Assembly: GCA_029204225.1 (NCBI GenBank) | Contig: CM055101.1 | Location: 2,224,528-2,288,527, forward strand | From: Diphasiastrum complanatum | Lineage: Eukaryota; Streptophyta; Lycopodiopsida; Lycopodiales; Lycopodiaceae | Length of the DNA: 64,000 nt | Direction of reading: 5' to 3' | Notes under the pieces: model-generated | Told to the model about the DNA's origin: nothing | Seen by the model: the letters and a program-made list of their open reading frames with translations, nothing else | Database searches by the model: none | Program-made: the position numbers and the translations under genes | In this document: one piece after another, positions 32,801-44,440 of the stretch | How positions within the stretch are numbered: position 1 is the first letter of the stretch | Layout: each line of letters begins with the position of its first letter

Positions 32801-35101
32801 AAATCTTGTGTTAATATGCTACTATATTCTACTTGTGTTGTCGCACAGTCTGCATATTTACATGTAAAATAAGTAGGCAAAAAACGCGACTGTCTGCATA
32901 AATACAAGTAAATTTCCACAGGCAAAAAAGGCGAAAAAGGCGACATTGTGTTTTCACACGTGATTTGTGACAGGCAAAAAAAACGACACTGCCCTACAAA
33001 TGCCAAAGGTGCCCTTATAGAAGGGAGGATCAAACAAAATTAAAGTTCGTAAGAATCATGAGTGCTTTACTCACATGAATGCTACTCTATTTTGATATCA
33101 TGTCATCATAAATGTATATTGGCAAAAGCTTGAGCTATTTTTTCAAAGAGTGGGCATTTTCAATCAACATATGCTTTAGGTTCTCAAAACAAAATATTAT
33201 TGTTGAAGTTTTTACTCTATTGTACTAGTTGAAGCATAGTCTAATACAGAAAAATTTGTTCAAGATGGTGTAAAAAGCGAAGAACAAAACACGTAGAAGC
33301 ACTACATATTGACCTATTTGAAGCCTAAAATATAATATTCTCTTCTGATCTTGAAATGAGTCTCGGTGCGACAGATAGCCAATCTTCCAGCATCCTCCAC
33401 TGTCTAAGCGAAAAATTACAAGCCTTTGTATGGGTTGGATAATGTTGATTGTCCTGATTCACAAGATACATCAACGTATCATCCATTCTGCAAGATTTCT
33501 AATGGGCTTGTATTGGACTATTTGTAGTGTCAATTCTTATGGAGTTAGCCTTGGAGTCCATTTCCCCCTCGTCACTACACCAAAAAAAAGCCATCTGCAA
33601 CACCAGCGACCAGCCACAACAGGTAAAGGAAAGCAATGAAGCCAGCCACAATAGTACAACACCACAACAAGCAGAAGACAACAGAACTTGTAGCAACAAT
33701 GAGAAGGCATCAGCAAAAGCCAAACATCTAAAGTGCATAAAACCACCCACAAATCCACAAATAAATAAGCCAACTAACTACAAGGAGGAGAGTGGGACCA
33801 AAAAGCAAGAGCAAAGGCAACAAGAATGTAGAAAATGAACTATTGCATGTGAAAAAACTAGATCCAAAGTGGATCTAAAAGCTTTGATCTTTGGCTTGCA
33901 CAAAACTATGAATTGATTCTATGTAGAAAAACACATTTTCTATCTTGCTATAATTAGTGAAATCATGCATAAAAGGTAACTATGGCTAAAAATAGATCAA
34001 GTATTGTCCAAATCCATACTTGCAGCTTTGTACTACAATCTATACAGTACCATTAACATAAAATAATCATCACCTTCAAGCATACATCAAAACCATGCAC
34101 AATAATACTACACAATGTAGTGAAACACCAAAAGTAAAAAATAGAATTCTCAAAAAAGATCTCCAAACATGGAAGTGATCAACATCCGTTGTTCTCCACG
34201 CCTTTCCTACTATTTATAGTCTTGGAAGATGAGTCTCTCTCTCGAAAGATGGCCCTAATCATAGCTTATTCACCACTTGGTAAAAAACTACCAAAATATG
34301 ACTAAATGCAATATATGACATCAAACTAAGACCTCTGAATGTTCATACTTCTAAAACCTTTCAAACATAGTAATGTTACTATTTTAGGCCTCTACATACT
34401 TATCTCTAAGTTGACTAATGAGTTTTGGCTCCAAATTGCCAATAATAGTCTAGTAAGTTGACAAATTTTCACACTCCACACACCCGAACATAAGGAACAA
34501 CAACAAACCAACTACCACATCACAACCATGGAGTGGGAGCATCCATAGCCAGGGGAGAAATGACGACAAAACCAAAGGAGAGCGCAACAATGAGACAAGG
34601 CCAAGGGTGAACCAAGGGGAAGAACAACCACTAGGATCCAAAAACAAACTAAAAAAAATCGTCAACAGAAGCCGAAAAAACTGAGCCCAAACACAACCAT
34701 AAAAGACTCAACGCAATGACGCAAAGACAATACAACAATAAAGTACCAAAAAAGTACTATAGAGCAAAATTTTAAAAAGTCGTATAGTTCCAAGATTAAC
34801 AGCCGAGGAGTAAGGGCTTGTATTTGTTACAAGAAAATTTTAACCAACAAAAAACAAACGAAAAATAATCCAAATTTTACTGACACCAACAAAAAAACTT
34901 ATACATTGTCTAGGAAAACCATCCAAGATAGTGATGTAAATATAGCACGAAGTTCATGACAAACTGCATACTATGTTAAGTACAAAACAATAATATCTAT
35001 CTAGCATTTACCTGAAACTCATAACAACATTAATCCATGTTTAAATATTGTGAAAGATGTTAAAAACAATACCTAGTCAGTCAATAGAAACTATTGTTTT
35101 A

Positions 35102-35155
<54 letters not shown>

Positions 35156-35585
35156 GTCATTGAGCACACATTAAAGATTTGGAAATGAAGCTAAATAATC
35201 TATGACCCACTTTGAAAACAAGGTACATTAAAAGATTTGGAACTGAAGTTAAATGATTTATGACTCACTTTGAAAACAAGGCATACTATTTCCCAAAACA
35301 AAGGACTAAAAATTAATTGCTGGGTAGGGAAAGTAGTTGACAGTAAACCACGAATGAATGAAAGTTAATCTTACAATAAAATTGGTCCTCTGTAACATCA
35401 GCCAAAAAACGTCAAAAGCAAAAATGGAGAGAAAATGGGGATCAAAGACTTGTATTGTCTTCAACACTCATGAGTGATCAACCTTGGCCATCATTGTGAA
35501 GTTAAAAGTGTGACAACCAAGGCAGCCAAAAAAACTCCCAAATCAAGCCTTCTGCCTGTACAAATAAGCTCTTTTCAACTTCTCA
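32801..35585. other. Gene-poor interval with a GT/GA microsatellite
   Basis: AT-rich DNA with no family motif in any frame. It contains (TG)n followed by (AG)n at 35104-35154. A 103-codon plus frame at 33527-33838 is glutamine/asparagine-rich and looks compositional. Two similar AAAGATTTGGAA(A/C)TGAAG(C/T)TAAATGAT-like lines at 35173 and 35229 form a short tandem duplication. It includes the 3' flank of the PPR gene. Confidence 0.5.
35104..35154 (+). repeat. Compound microsatellite (TG)n(AG)n
   Basis: About 15 TG units pass directly into about 11 GA units. It lies about 430 bp beyond the end of the PPR gene. Confidence 0.95.
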
Positions 35586-35700
35586 TCACCAATAATCTCC
35601 ACAGGAACAGAAGCCATCCTTAAAATGGTGGTATCTGTTTGCATCCATCACACTGATGTCACGCCCAACAATTTTTGAGATGATCTTTGTGACAGTCAAA
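35586..35700 (-). pseudogene. Displaced C-terminal end of the PPR DYW domain
   Basis: The last 31 residues of a DYW domain (ISKIVGRD through HHFKDG to CSCGDYW) lie in a different frame from the PPR body and end exactly at W then TGA (35588-35586). The main frame reads CFDCHKD, then leaves the family pattern and stops at 35659. DYW domains normally have three residues between DCH and the next Lys; the spacing suggests a loss of eight bases near 35690. The CSCGDYW end belongs to the second zinc site and terminal signature. Confidence 0.85.
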
Positions 35701-37839
35701 GCAGACCCGAAGATTCTTTTTGATGCGAATAGGTGTCCTAAAAGGCGTGTTGATGAGCCCAAAAGCAATGGCCTGCTTCTCACTATGTCCACACAAAGCA
35801 TTCTCCTCCTCCTCGTCCTCCACATCATCCAGCTGAAAGCTTAAATTAGGTTTATACCCTGCCTTCTTCATCAACCCCACCAATCTATCCAGTTCAGCCT
35901 GAATCTCCTTGCTTTGTGGATGAGTTGCATCACCTACAACAAAGGCATGCAGTTGGTTATCAACTTCAATCCAGCTGCACCCAGGCATTTTTTTCACACC
36001 TGCCTCGTTCATTTCATTTCTGATCTTTGCTAACTCATCCTTCCTACCAGCAGCTGCATAGATGTTAGATAGCAGCACATAAGGTGAGGCATTTTTTGGT
36101 TCCAACTTCACGACATGATCAAAGGCACGTCTTCCTATCTCCACATGGCCATGGTTTCTAGCGGCACCAAGCAAAGTCATCCAAACCACACTATCAGGCT
36201 GAATTGGCATTTTGTTGATAAAGAGCTCAGCATCGGCCAAGCACCCTGCACGCCCTAGAAGATCAACCATACATGCATAGTGTTCCTTGGTTGGTGTGAC
36301 ACCATGATTTTTACACATGGAATTAAAGACATAACGACCTTGATCTACTAGGCCAGAATGGGCACATGCAGAGAGAACACTAATATATGTGACCTCGTCA
36401 GATTTCGTGCCTTTCCCCTGCATTTGCTCAAACAGAGCAAGGGCCTCCTGGGCAATCCCATTCTGTGCATATCCCGCAATCATCGCATTCCATGAAACCA
36501 CATTTCGTTCACTCATGTTGTCGAACAGCTCACGGGCGTCCTCTGTGCACCCGCAGTTTGCATACATGTCAACAAGGGTGTTCCCTACAACCACATCCGA
36601 CTGAAAGACTCTTTTCTTGATCTCGGAGTGGAGCTGTTTGCCCCGTTCCACCGCGGCTAGGCTGGCACATGCTTTTAGGAGAAGAACTAACGAGACATTG
36701 TTTGGCTGCATGTATTCCTTTTTCATTTGCTCATCCAGAGCAAGGGCCTCCTTGCCAAGACCATTCTGTGCATATCCCGCAATCATAGCATTCCATGAAA
36801 CCACATCTCGTTCACTCATGTTGTCGAACAGCTCACGGGCATCCTCTGTGCACCCGCATTTTGTATACATGTCAACAAGGGTGTTCCCTACAACCACATC
36901 CGACTGAAAGCCTCTTTTCATGATCTCGGAGTGGAGCTGTTTGCCCTGTTCCAGGTCCGCTCTGCTGGCACATGCTTTTAGGAGAAGAACAAACGTGACA
37001 TTGTTTGGCTGCATGCCTTCCTGTTTCATTTGCTCATACAGAGCAAGGGCCTCCTTCCCAAGACCATTCTGTGCGTATCCCGCAATCATCGCATTCCATG
37101 AAACCACATTTCGTTCACTCATGTTGTCAAACAGTTCACGGGCATCCTCTGTGCACCCGCATTTTGCATACATGTTAACAAGGGTGCTTCCCACAATCAC
37201 ATCCGACTGAAAGCCTCTTTTTATGATCTCGGATTGCAGCTGTTTGCCCTGTTCCAGGGCCGCTAGGCTGGCACATGCTTTTAAGACAACAACGAACAGA
37301 ACCTTGTCTGATGCTAAGCCTGTCTCTTGCATTTGCTGAAATAAATTAATAGCCTCCTCAACTTCTCCACTATCAGCATATGCTGAGATGATAGCAGTCC
37401 ACGAATACACATTGTGTTGAGGCATGTTGCTAAATACTTTGTGTGCATGCAGCAGACTACCGCATTTGGAGTACATGTGAACAAGGGTGTTTGCTAAGAA
37501 AATATTTGATTCAAGTACACTTTGGAATATAAGGGCATGCACTTGCTTGCCCTCCGCCAGGGCCTTCCTTCTGGAACACCCCTTCAAAAGGCAAACATAG
37601 GCGTGAATTGGAGGTATAGTAGTAGGCTGGACCATAAGCTCCAACATATGTAGGGCCTCTTTCAAGCGTCCCTCCTCACAGAGTTTGCTCAGCTTATCAC
37701 CATTGCAAAAGGAGTCGGGCACCCTGCATGATTCATATGATGATGATAAAGAAATATGAACAAGTGTCAATTTTGAAAGAGCAAGAAAAAGGATGACATG
37801 TGGTAATCTCACACCCGCACACTTGAGTTTAAAAACCAT
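35659..37839 (-). CDS. PPR protein, PLS-DYW class, main exon (plant organelle RNA editing type)
   Basis: This is the body of a PPR protein. The family binds organellar RNA base by base, and DYW members deaminate C to U. The frame is 726 codons; the first 38 or so are probably intron, because TTCTTTATC...CATGCAG at 37725-37724 makes a good acceptor and family-like protein starts at [11 protein letters not shown]. Successive P, L and S motifs run from about residue 50 to 510. Three almost identical 101-residue triplets start at about 198, 299 and 400. E/E+ motifs follow, with PGCSWIEV at 619-626. DYW: HSE at 685-687 (catalytic His/Glu) and CFDC at 713-716 (Zn ligands), then the frameshift. Probably a recent pseudogene, or a truncated PPR-E protein. 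Confidence 0.9.
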   Translation of the reverse strand: MVFKLKCAGVRLPHVILFLALSKLTLVHISLSSSYESCRVPDSFCNGDKLSKLCEEGRLKEALHMLELMVQPTTIPPIHAYVCLLKGCSRRKALAEGKQVHALIFQSVLESNIFLANTLVHMYSKCGSLLHAHKVFSNMPQHNVYSWTAIISAYADSGEVEEAINLFQQMQETGLASDKVLFVVVLKACASLAALEQGKQLQSEIIKRGFQSDVIVGSTLVNMYAKCGCTEDARELFDNMSERNVVSWNAMIAGYAQNGLGKEALALYEQMKQEGMQPNNVTFVLLLKACASRADLEQGKQLHSEIMKRGFQSDVVVGNTLVDMYTKCGCTEDARELFDNMSERDVVSWNAMIAGYAQNGLGKEALALDEQMKKEYMQPNNVSLVLLLKACASLAAVERGKQLHSEIKKRVFQSDVVVGNTLVDMYANCGCTEDARELFDNMSERNVVSWNAMIAGYAQNGIAQEALALFEQMQGKGTKSDEVTYISVLSACAHSGLVDQGRYVFNSMCKNHGVTPTKEHYACMVDLLGRAGCLADAELFINKMPIQPDSVVWMTLLGAARNHGHVEIGRRAFDHVVKLEPKNASPYVLLSNIYAAAGRKDELAKIRNEMNEAGVKKMPGCSWIEVDNQLHAFVVGDATHPQSKEIQAELDRLVGLMKKAGYKPNLSFQLDDVEDEEEENALCGHSEKQAIAFGLINTPFRTPIRIKKNLRVCFDCHKDHLKNCWA

Positions 37840-37860
37840 AACGTGATCTCAATCCATCAC

Positions 37861-37987
37861 CAGATTGTATATGACCCAATGTCATAGAAGCCATCTTTTC
37901 TTTTACCCAGGAGGGATTCAGCCAACCATCAACCCATAGGCCCTCAAGCGTCCTCTTATGTTTAAAGTCGGGGTGCCTTGGACTTTT
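37861..37987 (-). CDS. PPR gene exon 3: PDF motif
   Basis: The acceptor TTTATGCAG ends at 37988. The exon reads KSPRHPDFKHKRTLEGLW, then WLNPSWVKEKMASM, in phase 0 with exon 2. PDFKHK...LW is the core of the PDF motif, first named in plant organellar single-stranded-DNA-binding (OSB) proteins. The 3' end is unresolved. The candidate donors (GTAAAA at 37906, GTCATA at 37875, GTGATG at 37860) leave zero or one base, but exon 4 needs two. The frame otherwise hits a stop at about 37832. Confidence 0.7.
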
Positions 37988-38139
37988 CTGCATAAATTAT
38001 ACAGATCACAGTCAAAGCTTCAACTTAAGGAAAACGACTACACAAACCAATCGCCTTCATACCCATAATAGCATAGCTACAATAGAATTCAAGTAAGAGG
38101 TGATTAGCCAAAAAAAGTGCAGCCTGAAATGAGGCGCAC

Positions 38140-38219
38140 CTTAGTCAATCTATTGTCCCACCACTGCGATGGATCTGAGAAAAACTCCTGCCAGAGCTGC
38201 TCCATTCTAACCAGTCTGC
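38140..38219 (-). CDS. PPR gene exon 2: first half of PDF-type module
   Basis: The acceptor GCATGCAG ends at 38220; an alternative AG nine bases upstream is also in frame. The translation is RLVRMEQLWQEFFSDPSQ then WWDNRLTK, followed by donor AAG|GTGCGC (38139). The W-x-x-FF-x-x-P-x-x-WWDNR pattern is the characteristic N-terminal half of the PDF motif. The intron to exon 3 is 152 bp, phase 0. The exon is far too short to notice without the splice sites, but the phases of both its ends match its neighbours. Confidence 0.75.
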
Positions 38220-38370
38220 CTGCATGCCCTAAGGGTAAACCAGAATGCATCAGAAGCATGATTAAGGATTGTCAATGTGGATTTAAGCATTTCTACAAAT
38301 TCATCTCCCCCTCAGCCAGCCACGGAGTGCTGGCGAGTTAAAAAGAGTATGACACAAATAATAAGCATAC

Positions 38371-38791
38371 CCGAGCCCCGAGGTGTTGAAAAAGCCGATG
38401 GCTTCCGTTGTTGAAATTGTAGCATGACAGGTAGCCTGGCACGAACCCAATGAGGATTGAACCGATTGTTGTTGATCCACAGTGCTTCCTTTCTGGTGAC
38501 GACCATCCGAGGACGACCTCTAGAAGGAGGAAAAAGAGCAGCAGCAGTAGTACAAGTGAACGAAGCAGAAGAAGATGAGAGGGCCCATTCATTTGTGGGT
38601 CTGATGATGACGATGAGGCGAGGTGGGGGGCACAAAAAGAGTAGAGATCGAGGAGAAGAACGATCAGCAGAGAGGAACGAGAAGAAGAGGCTGCCATTAC
38701 GACGATCGTCGTTGGGGTTGAAACAAAGGCCTATTACTCCTCCTCCGCCAACACCTCGTCCTGTTAACGTTGTTGTTGTCGTCATTGCCAT
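38371..38791 (-). CDS. PPR gene exon 1: putative organelle-targeting N-terminus
   Basis: ATG at 38791. The 140-residue exon is rich in Ser, Thr and Arg and poor in acidic residues, the composition of plastid or mitochondrial transit peptides. It begins MAMTTTTTLTGRG and ends FSTPRGSG at donor TCGG|GTATGC (38370). One base of the final Gly codon is left, and exon 2 supplies the other two. Intron 1 is 151 bp. The antisense frame at 38457-38975 is a shadow. No alternative start lies upstream in frame within the GACGA-repeat 5' region. Confidence 0.65.
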
Positions 38792-38990
38792 CGCCTGCTG
38801 TTTGTTGCTGCTGCTCTGCTTAAGCTCTCTCGCACATCAAATATTTGGAGATGGCAGCAGTGCTGCTCCGAGCTGTCCTCCCTCCCTTTCATCAACGATC
38901 TCGCATCCCATCCCGTTAATCCTTTCACATCGTCTCGTCTCGTCTTGTCTCGTCTCGTCCCTCCCATCCCTTTAATGCTTTTAGTAATCA
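38792..38990 (-). promoter_or_regulatory. 5' flank of the PPR gene with GACGA repeats
   Basis: Upstream of the predicted ATG is a CpG-rich, purine-biased stretch (in minus orientation). It includes GAGACGAGACAAGACGAGACGAG (38933-38962 region) and GGGAGGGAGG. It contrasts with the AT-rich DNA beyond 38.99 kb. It probably covers the transcription start and 5' untranslated region; no clear TATA box. Confidence 0.4.
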
Positions 38991-39959
38991 TAAAATATAT
39001 TCACATGCTTGTGTGATCTATGATTTTTTTTTTTAAATTTATCTTATTTTGTTATTTAAATTAAACTCTTTTTAAAGTGATGCCACTTAACTTTTTTCAG
39101 TTAAAAAACTAATTTTGCTGCTTTTGATCAATCCATACTTTTAATCCTCATAGTAACGATACGTGTATAGGAGCTGGCGCCTTAGTGTCGTGTTGTTACT
39201 TTCTTGGACAGACACCCACGAGGTTGCATGGCATGTCGCTACATTCAACCAACCACCAGTTTGTTTGCATGGTAGACGCAGACACATCATGCCTACAATG
39301 AAGATGGTAGGCTTTTGACATCTCAATTCTCCAATACTGTTGCTGATGGGCGATTGTTGTAAAGAGCAACTAACATACACTATTAGAGTTTCCATGAGGT
39401 AAGATGACACGTTTTTTATTGTCCTTTGATCTGGTTGTGTGGTTTTTCTTTCACAACTCTTTCTTGTGTATTTAAGTTGTATGGCCTTCTCACGTCTTCG
39501 ATGATTTATCCCAGTTCCATTCACGGCACAAGTTAGAAGCAGATTGGACAGGTTTCGTAGCCAAAATGGACAGGTTCCTATGTTGGCCTTCAATGATTTT
39601 CACATCAGATCGTTGCTAGTCTCTAAAACACGGTGATTCATAAATTGTTCACTATTCAACGTTAGACAATTTTTTTAATATAACATTTACATCTATTGTA
39701 ACACCTATAAAATAAAATAAAATACCAACTTAAGGCAGGGCCAAGTGGCTTGCCACACTCCCTTGTTTATTTTATTTTCTTTAAGCTTAAAAGCACTATC
39801 GTATATTCACAAATGTACAAACACAAAAGGATGGGCGAGTCAGTTACAAGTCCATAAGGATAGCCTATAAAGCCAAAAGGCAAAGACCATAGCATGCCAC
39901 GCAGGGCAGTGGTCCAAAACTAACTTGAGTAGTGCGAAGAATCGAAGCTGACTGAGGAT
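38991..39959. other. Upstream intergenic DNA; possible LTR end near 39.7 kb
   Basis: AT-rich. A 150-codon minus frame (39593-39141) has no family features and I do not support it. TGTAACACCTATAAAATAAAATAAAAT at 39698 could be an LTR start ahead of the gag fragment on the plus strand, but no matching end was found. Confidence 0.4.
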
Positions 39960-40870
39960 ACCCGAGATCAGCTTTGGAAATCACATATGGAGTTGCTTAG
40001 CCAGCAACATCACTTGCAAATGGAGAAACTCACTAAGGAGTTTCGACATACCTTGAAGTCAATCCAAACTATTATGCATGGTCACATCATGGACACAAAC
40101 ACATTTGGTGCCCACACTTCAGGGCTACACATCCCACTAATGATTGCCCGTCATATCAGCCTATTTAAGCAAATTCCATACAACGATGTGAAGAACGAAC
40201 ATACCAATCTGGAAATTCTCTGCCTTATCACGAAAATCATCCCGAAAATCAAGAAGTTCTAGCCATACAAAATGGCTACGCGATTGCACACTATGCGATT
40301 GCACAAGGGCCAATGAACAACAGATACTTCATCTGTGTTGAAGCAGGTCACTTTATGGTTGATTGTAACGTAAAAACAAAGTACCATGTCGAATGCACTA
40401 ACTGTGTTAGAAAACACAGTTTTAAAGATTGTCCGAAACAACCCAATAAGATCCTACTTGCCCACCACGTCCCTGTTATGAATCCGGTTAGGATCCTAAC
40501 GTCAGCACAACACAAGTCCCACATCAACAAACCACAAAATATGCTGCTAAAACGGAAAGTTCTTTGAAAACTTCCACATTACCACGAGATTAACCAAATT
40601 GATAGTGGAACAAAGACGTTATTACAAGATATGAAATGAGTTATTGCAAGAAGAAAGGGAAACAGACATTCCATCATCTGCTACAATTTCCAACCAAGAG
40701 CAAATTTCTCTTGGAATTGAAATTTTCTTTGCACTTCTGCAATCTCAAATCTACATATCTTTCCACATTCTGATAAGATTTCCAAGGCCTTACAAGGATT
40801 TAATCATTCGACTTTTCCAAAGTTGGATATAAAGAACAACTATGGGAATTGGAAATCTAAATGGATATTT
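39960..40870 (+). pseudogene. Gypsy gag fragment (two-knuckle type), copy 1
   Basis: Plus-strand Gag pieces: a glutamine-rich MELLSQQHHLQMEKLTKEF region (39987), then the nucleocapsid at 40313 with YFICVEAGHFMVDC and CTNCVRKHSFKDC. The first Cys of the first knuckle is Tyr; the copy at 48.15 kb keeps Cys. Further down, ETDIPSSATISNQEQ and LLQSQIYISF (40650-40780) match 48.46-48.6 kb. The frame is broken several times. Confidence 0.65.
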
Positions 40871-40879
40871 GTTTTATGA

Positions 40880-41760
40880 ATCTCTCAGAGGGATACCAAG
40901 GGAATAATATCTTCTATCTAGAACACTTTCTGTAAATGGTAAGGGAAAATAATCCTTCTTGGAGACTGCATTTAACGCTTTCATATTCACACAGATTTGT
41001 ATTTTTTCGGTCTTCTTGGGTACTATGACTATTGGCGACACCCATTCCATGTGCTCGATTTCATAGATGAAATCAACTCTTGCTTGATTAACTCTGTATA
41101 ATTTGAGTTGCAGTGATAGTAACGGCTTACCTTGGGGACTGCTCCATCCACCAAGGGTATGGTATGCTGGACTACGGCTGGTGGGATACCTTTCAGATCA
41201 CTATAATTCCAAGCAAAACAATTCTTATATTCCATCAATAATGAGCGTAGTCTTTTGAATTGAGTGGGCATTAATTGTTCTCCCACATGCACGATCTTTT
41301 ATTTTTCACTTGGCTCTAGATTCATAGGTTGTGTTTGTGTAGGTCCTTTGAATACTTGTTCCGCTGGTTTCTAACTTTAATCAGGTTCTCGTTGAGCTTG
41401 CGGCATCATGATTCCTATGTCGTCTAAGGTGTAATTCTTGAAGGTCTCAAGCATCTCGTGAACTAGTGTTCGACGGGATTCCTCCTTCAGCATATTGATC
41501 TTGTCAAGATAATAGTAGTTTTCACTTGAATAGGTGTAGGAAATGCATTGAATGCAAGAAGTACCACAAATTTTGGCTCTCCTATATATGTACAAATCAT
41601 TCTCACTCATTTCTAATGAAGAATCAAACATTTGTAATGTCATAATGTCAAATTTGGATCTCGTTCTATGCTGCTTGAAATTGAATTCTCTCTCTAACTC
41701 AGATTTTGTGTCTTTTTCATACATGATCTTGCTTGTGCACTTTCCCTATTTGTGACAAAT
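40880..41760 (-). pseudogene. Gypsy protease-RT linker and RT start
   Basis: The minus-strand frame 41292-41029 contains SLLMEYKNCFAWNYSDLKGIPP, HTIPLVDGAVPKVSRYY and ELIKQEL, the entrance of a gypsy RT. It continues in other frames to about 40900 with RT motif remnants. The frame 41724-41377 is a charged pre-RT linker. It is closely related to element T2 (26.3-26.7 kb) and broken off on both sides. Confidence 0.7.
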
Positions 41761-41879
41761 TAATGAAGCTTTGATCTGTAGCATTCTAGATTGTGCTCTA
41801 GCCTAAGATCTGTTGGTAGATTGCAAGTGATCTGTTGCTCTACAGGTGATCTGTGTGCCACCACAAAGCATAGTAAAGA

Positions 41880-44440
41880 TCATTCACACATTTGTTGTGG
41901 TTCTCCACACGTGTGAATTTGCTGGATTTTCAACACAAAATACTTCATAACGTTTATTGATGACTTCATCAAATTTGCTATGGTATACTTTATTTGTACA
42001 AAATAAGAGGCTTTCAAAAAATTCGTTGAGTATACAAATTGGGCTGAGAAACAGACAACAAGTTGAAGCAGATTCGCACAAGTCATGGAAGTGAGTACAT
42101 TTTCAACGAATTCAAAACTTATTGTACTGATCGAGGTATTATGCATATGAAGACTGCATCATACACACCTCAACACAATGGAATTGCTGAACGAAAAAAT
42201 CGTACACTTATAGAAGCTGCTAGGTGTATGATGGCTCATGCAAAAGCACCAAAACAGTTGTGGGCGGAAGCAGTGGCTACATCGAATTATCTTCAGAATT
42301 GAATTCTGAAATCTTCAATACCGGATAAAACTCCTCATGAAATATGGTGGAAGTCAAAGCCAAATCTAGCTCATGTTCGGACATTCGGATGTGCAGTTTA
42401 TATGCACATACTAGATAAATTGAGAAAGAAACTCAATGGAAAGATAGAAAAAGGTTTTCTGGTAGGATTCGAGTTACATTCGTTGTATTATCGAGTCTAC
42501 ATACCCAAAATTGGCAGAATAAAAGTTGTTCGAGATGTCAAATTCGATGAGTCAAAGTACATAGCAAACAGTGACTTAGTCGGCTATGAAATTATCAAGA
42601 TTTATTATGAGTTACCAACGACAGAAGTAAAACAAGCAGATGATGAACGAGAATTACCAAATTCAGAGGGAGTTCAAGATCAAGTACCTGATAGACTTGA
42701 ATCACCAGTTCGAATTCTAGCAGACAAGGTCGAACCCGAAAATGTAGAATCGAATTCGAAACCTGTACAGACTATGAGAAGATCTAATAGACAACAAAAA
42801 CCACCAATAAGATTTGGTCAAGATGTTTCAACAAATATAGTCATCGAATTTTGTGGTTTCATAGATGAACCTCAAACATTCGAGAAAGCTATCGATGGAC
42901 CAGATAAAGATCACTGGATTCAAGCAATGTAGGATAAAATGTCATTCATGTATAAGAACAATGTATGGACACTTGCACCTATACTGATGGTAGAAAACCA
43001 GTTAAATGCAAGTGGATCTACAAGATCAAAACAGGTCCTAATGGAGATAACATTATATACAAAGCAAAGTTGGTTGCGAAAGGTTTTTCACAGAAATATG
43101 GGATTGACTGCATTGATACTTTCTCACCGGTAGTCAAACACTCATCAATTCGCTTGTTATTTGCTTATGTAGTGGCTCATGATCTCAAAATTCATATTCT
43201 AGATGAGAAAACTGCTTTCTTGCACATAGAATTAGAAGAAGATTTATTCATGCACCAACCACTTGGTTTTATAAGCCAAGAATATCTAGAATTCGGATGT
43301 CACATGAATAGAAATATCTATGGTCTGAAACAAGTAGCCAGACAATGGTATAGAAAAAAGGATGAAGCACTGCGTTCCTTAGATTTCGAACCTCTATTCG
43401 CTGAATCGAATATCTATATCAAACATGTCAGAAATGAAATTATCATTTTAGCTGTTTATGTTGACGACATGCTTATCTTCTCAAGAAAAGATAAATTAAT
43501 TTCAAATGTCAAAAGAGACATTTTTGGAATATTTGAGATCGCTGATCTAGGAAAAGCAAAAAATCTATCTAGGCTTGCAGATCGAAAGACTTTAAAGGTG
43601 GTAAGTTGTATCTTCGCCAACAAAAGTACACGCGGAAAATCATTGAAGACTTCAACATGCCTGAATGCAAAGGTGTGCATACTCCCATGATACCTAGATC
43701 AATACTGAACAAGGCAGATTATCAATAGACTCTCGAGGAAGAGAAGCGAATGGCCAATACACCCTATTGCAGGCTGATTGGATCATTGTTGTATTTTGCA
43801 GACAACACCAAACCTGATATAGCATTTGCAATATACAGGTTGAGCCAATTTAATCAGAACCCAGGATCGTTGCATTGGAAGTTAGCAAAGAGAGTTGTAC
43901 AATATCTTCAGGAAACGAAAGACTATAATCTATGTTATTCGAAGGAAGCTGGATTTCGGATCGAATCCTACAGCGACGCAAGCTGGGCATCCATGAAGGA
44001 TGATAGCAAAAGTATTTCAAGAGGTTGTACTCTAGCATCTGGCACAGCCATACTCTGGATAAGCAAGAAGCAAACAACAGTAACTCAATCTTCCTGTGAG
44101 GCCCAATATGTAGCAACAGCTAAGATGGCAAACGAACTGAAATGGATCAAACAAATGTTGGAAGGATTTGATGAGTCTATTTCTGAACCTTATGTCTTAT
44201 TAATGGATAACACTTTAATAATCTATCTTACAAAAGATCTTGTGTTTCATTCAAAAACGAAGCATATAGCTATCAAGTATCATGTTATTCGGGACTGAGT
44301 CGAGAAGAAGATACTGAAGACAGTCTTCATACCTATAGAGGAAATGACAGCTGATATCTTTACAAAGCCACTTAGTAAAGCTTTGTTCGAGAAGCAGCGA
44401 AGAAGATTGGGGTTAATCCAACTGCCCACTTTGAGAGGGA
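41880..44440 (+). pseudogene. Copia pol: integrase, RT and RNase H
   Basis: Plus-strand copia pol in about six pieces. Integrase core (KYFITFIDDF, then HGSEYIFNEFK, HNGIAERKNRTL with the catalytic Glu kept), PHEIWWKSKPNLAHVRTFGC, and a hinge with RRSNRQQKPPIRF (42770). RT 42965-43690: KCKWIYKIKTGPNG, LVAKGFSQKYG, YGLKQVARQWYRK and VYVDDMLIF (catalytic Asp pair). RNase H 43750-44298: YRLIGSLLYF-like start, ESYSDASWAS, SSCEAQYVA and LMDNT. TADIFTKPLSKALFE follows. Stops at 42302, 42930, 43690 and 44296. The most complete copia pol 3' half in the window. Confidence 0.85.

Noticed and set aside
33527-33838. A 103-codon Gln/Asn/Lys-rich plus-strand frame
   Set aside because: Biased composition, no homologous segment in the window and no recognisable motif.
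36389-37210. Three plus-strand frames of similar sequence opposite the PPR gene
   Set aside because: They are antisense shadows of the repeated PPR units; their similarity only mirrors the tandem duplication.
38457-38975. A 172-codon plus-strand frame with a hydrophobic stretch, possibly a small membrane protein
   Set aside because: It is antisense to PPR exon 1 and its promoter; the minus-strand exon is supported by matching splice phases, and the plus frame is Arg- and Ser-rich low complexity.
39141-39593. A 150-codon minus-strand frame upstream of the PPR gene
   Set aside because: No domain, unusual composition and no splice or promoter support.
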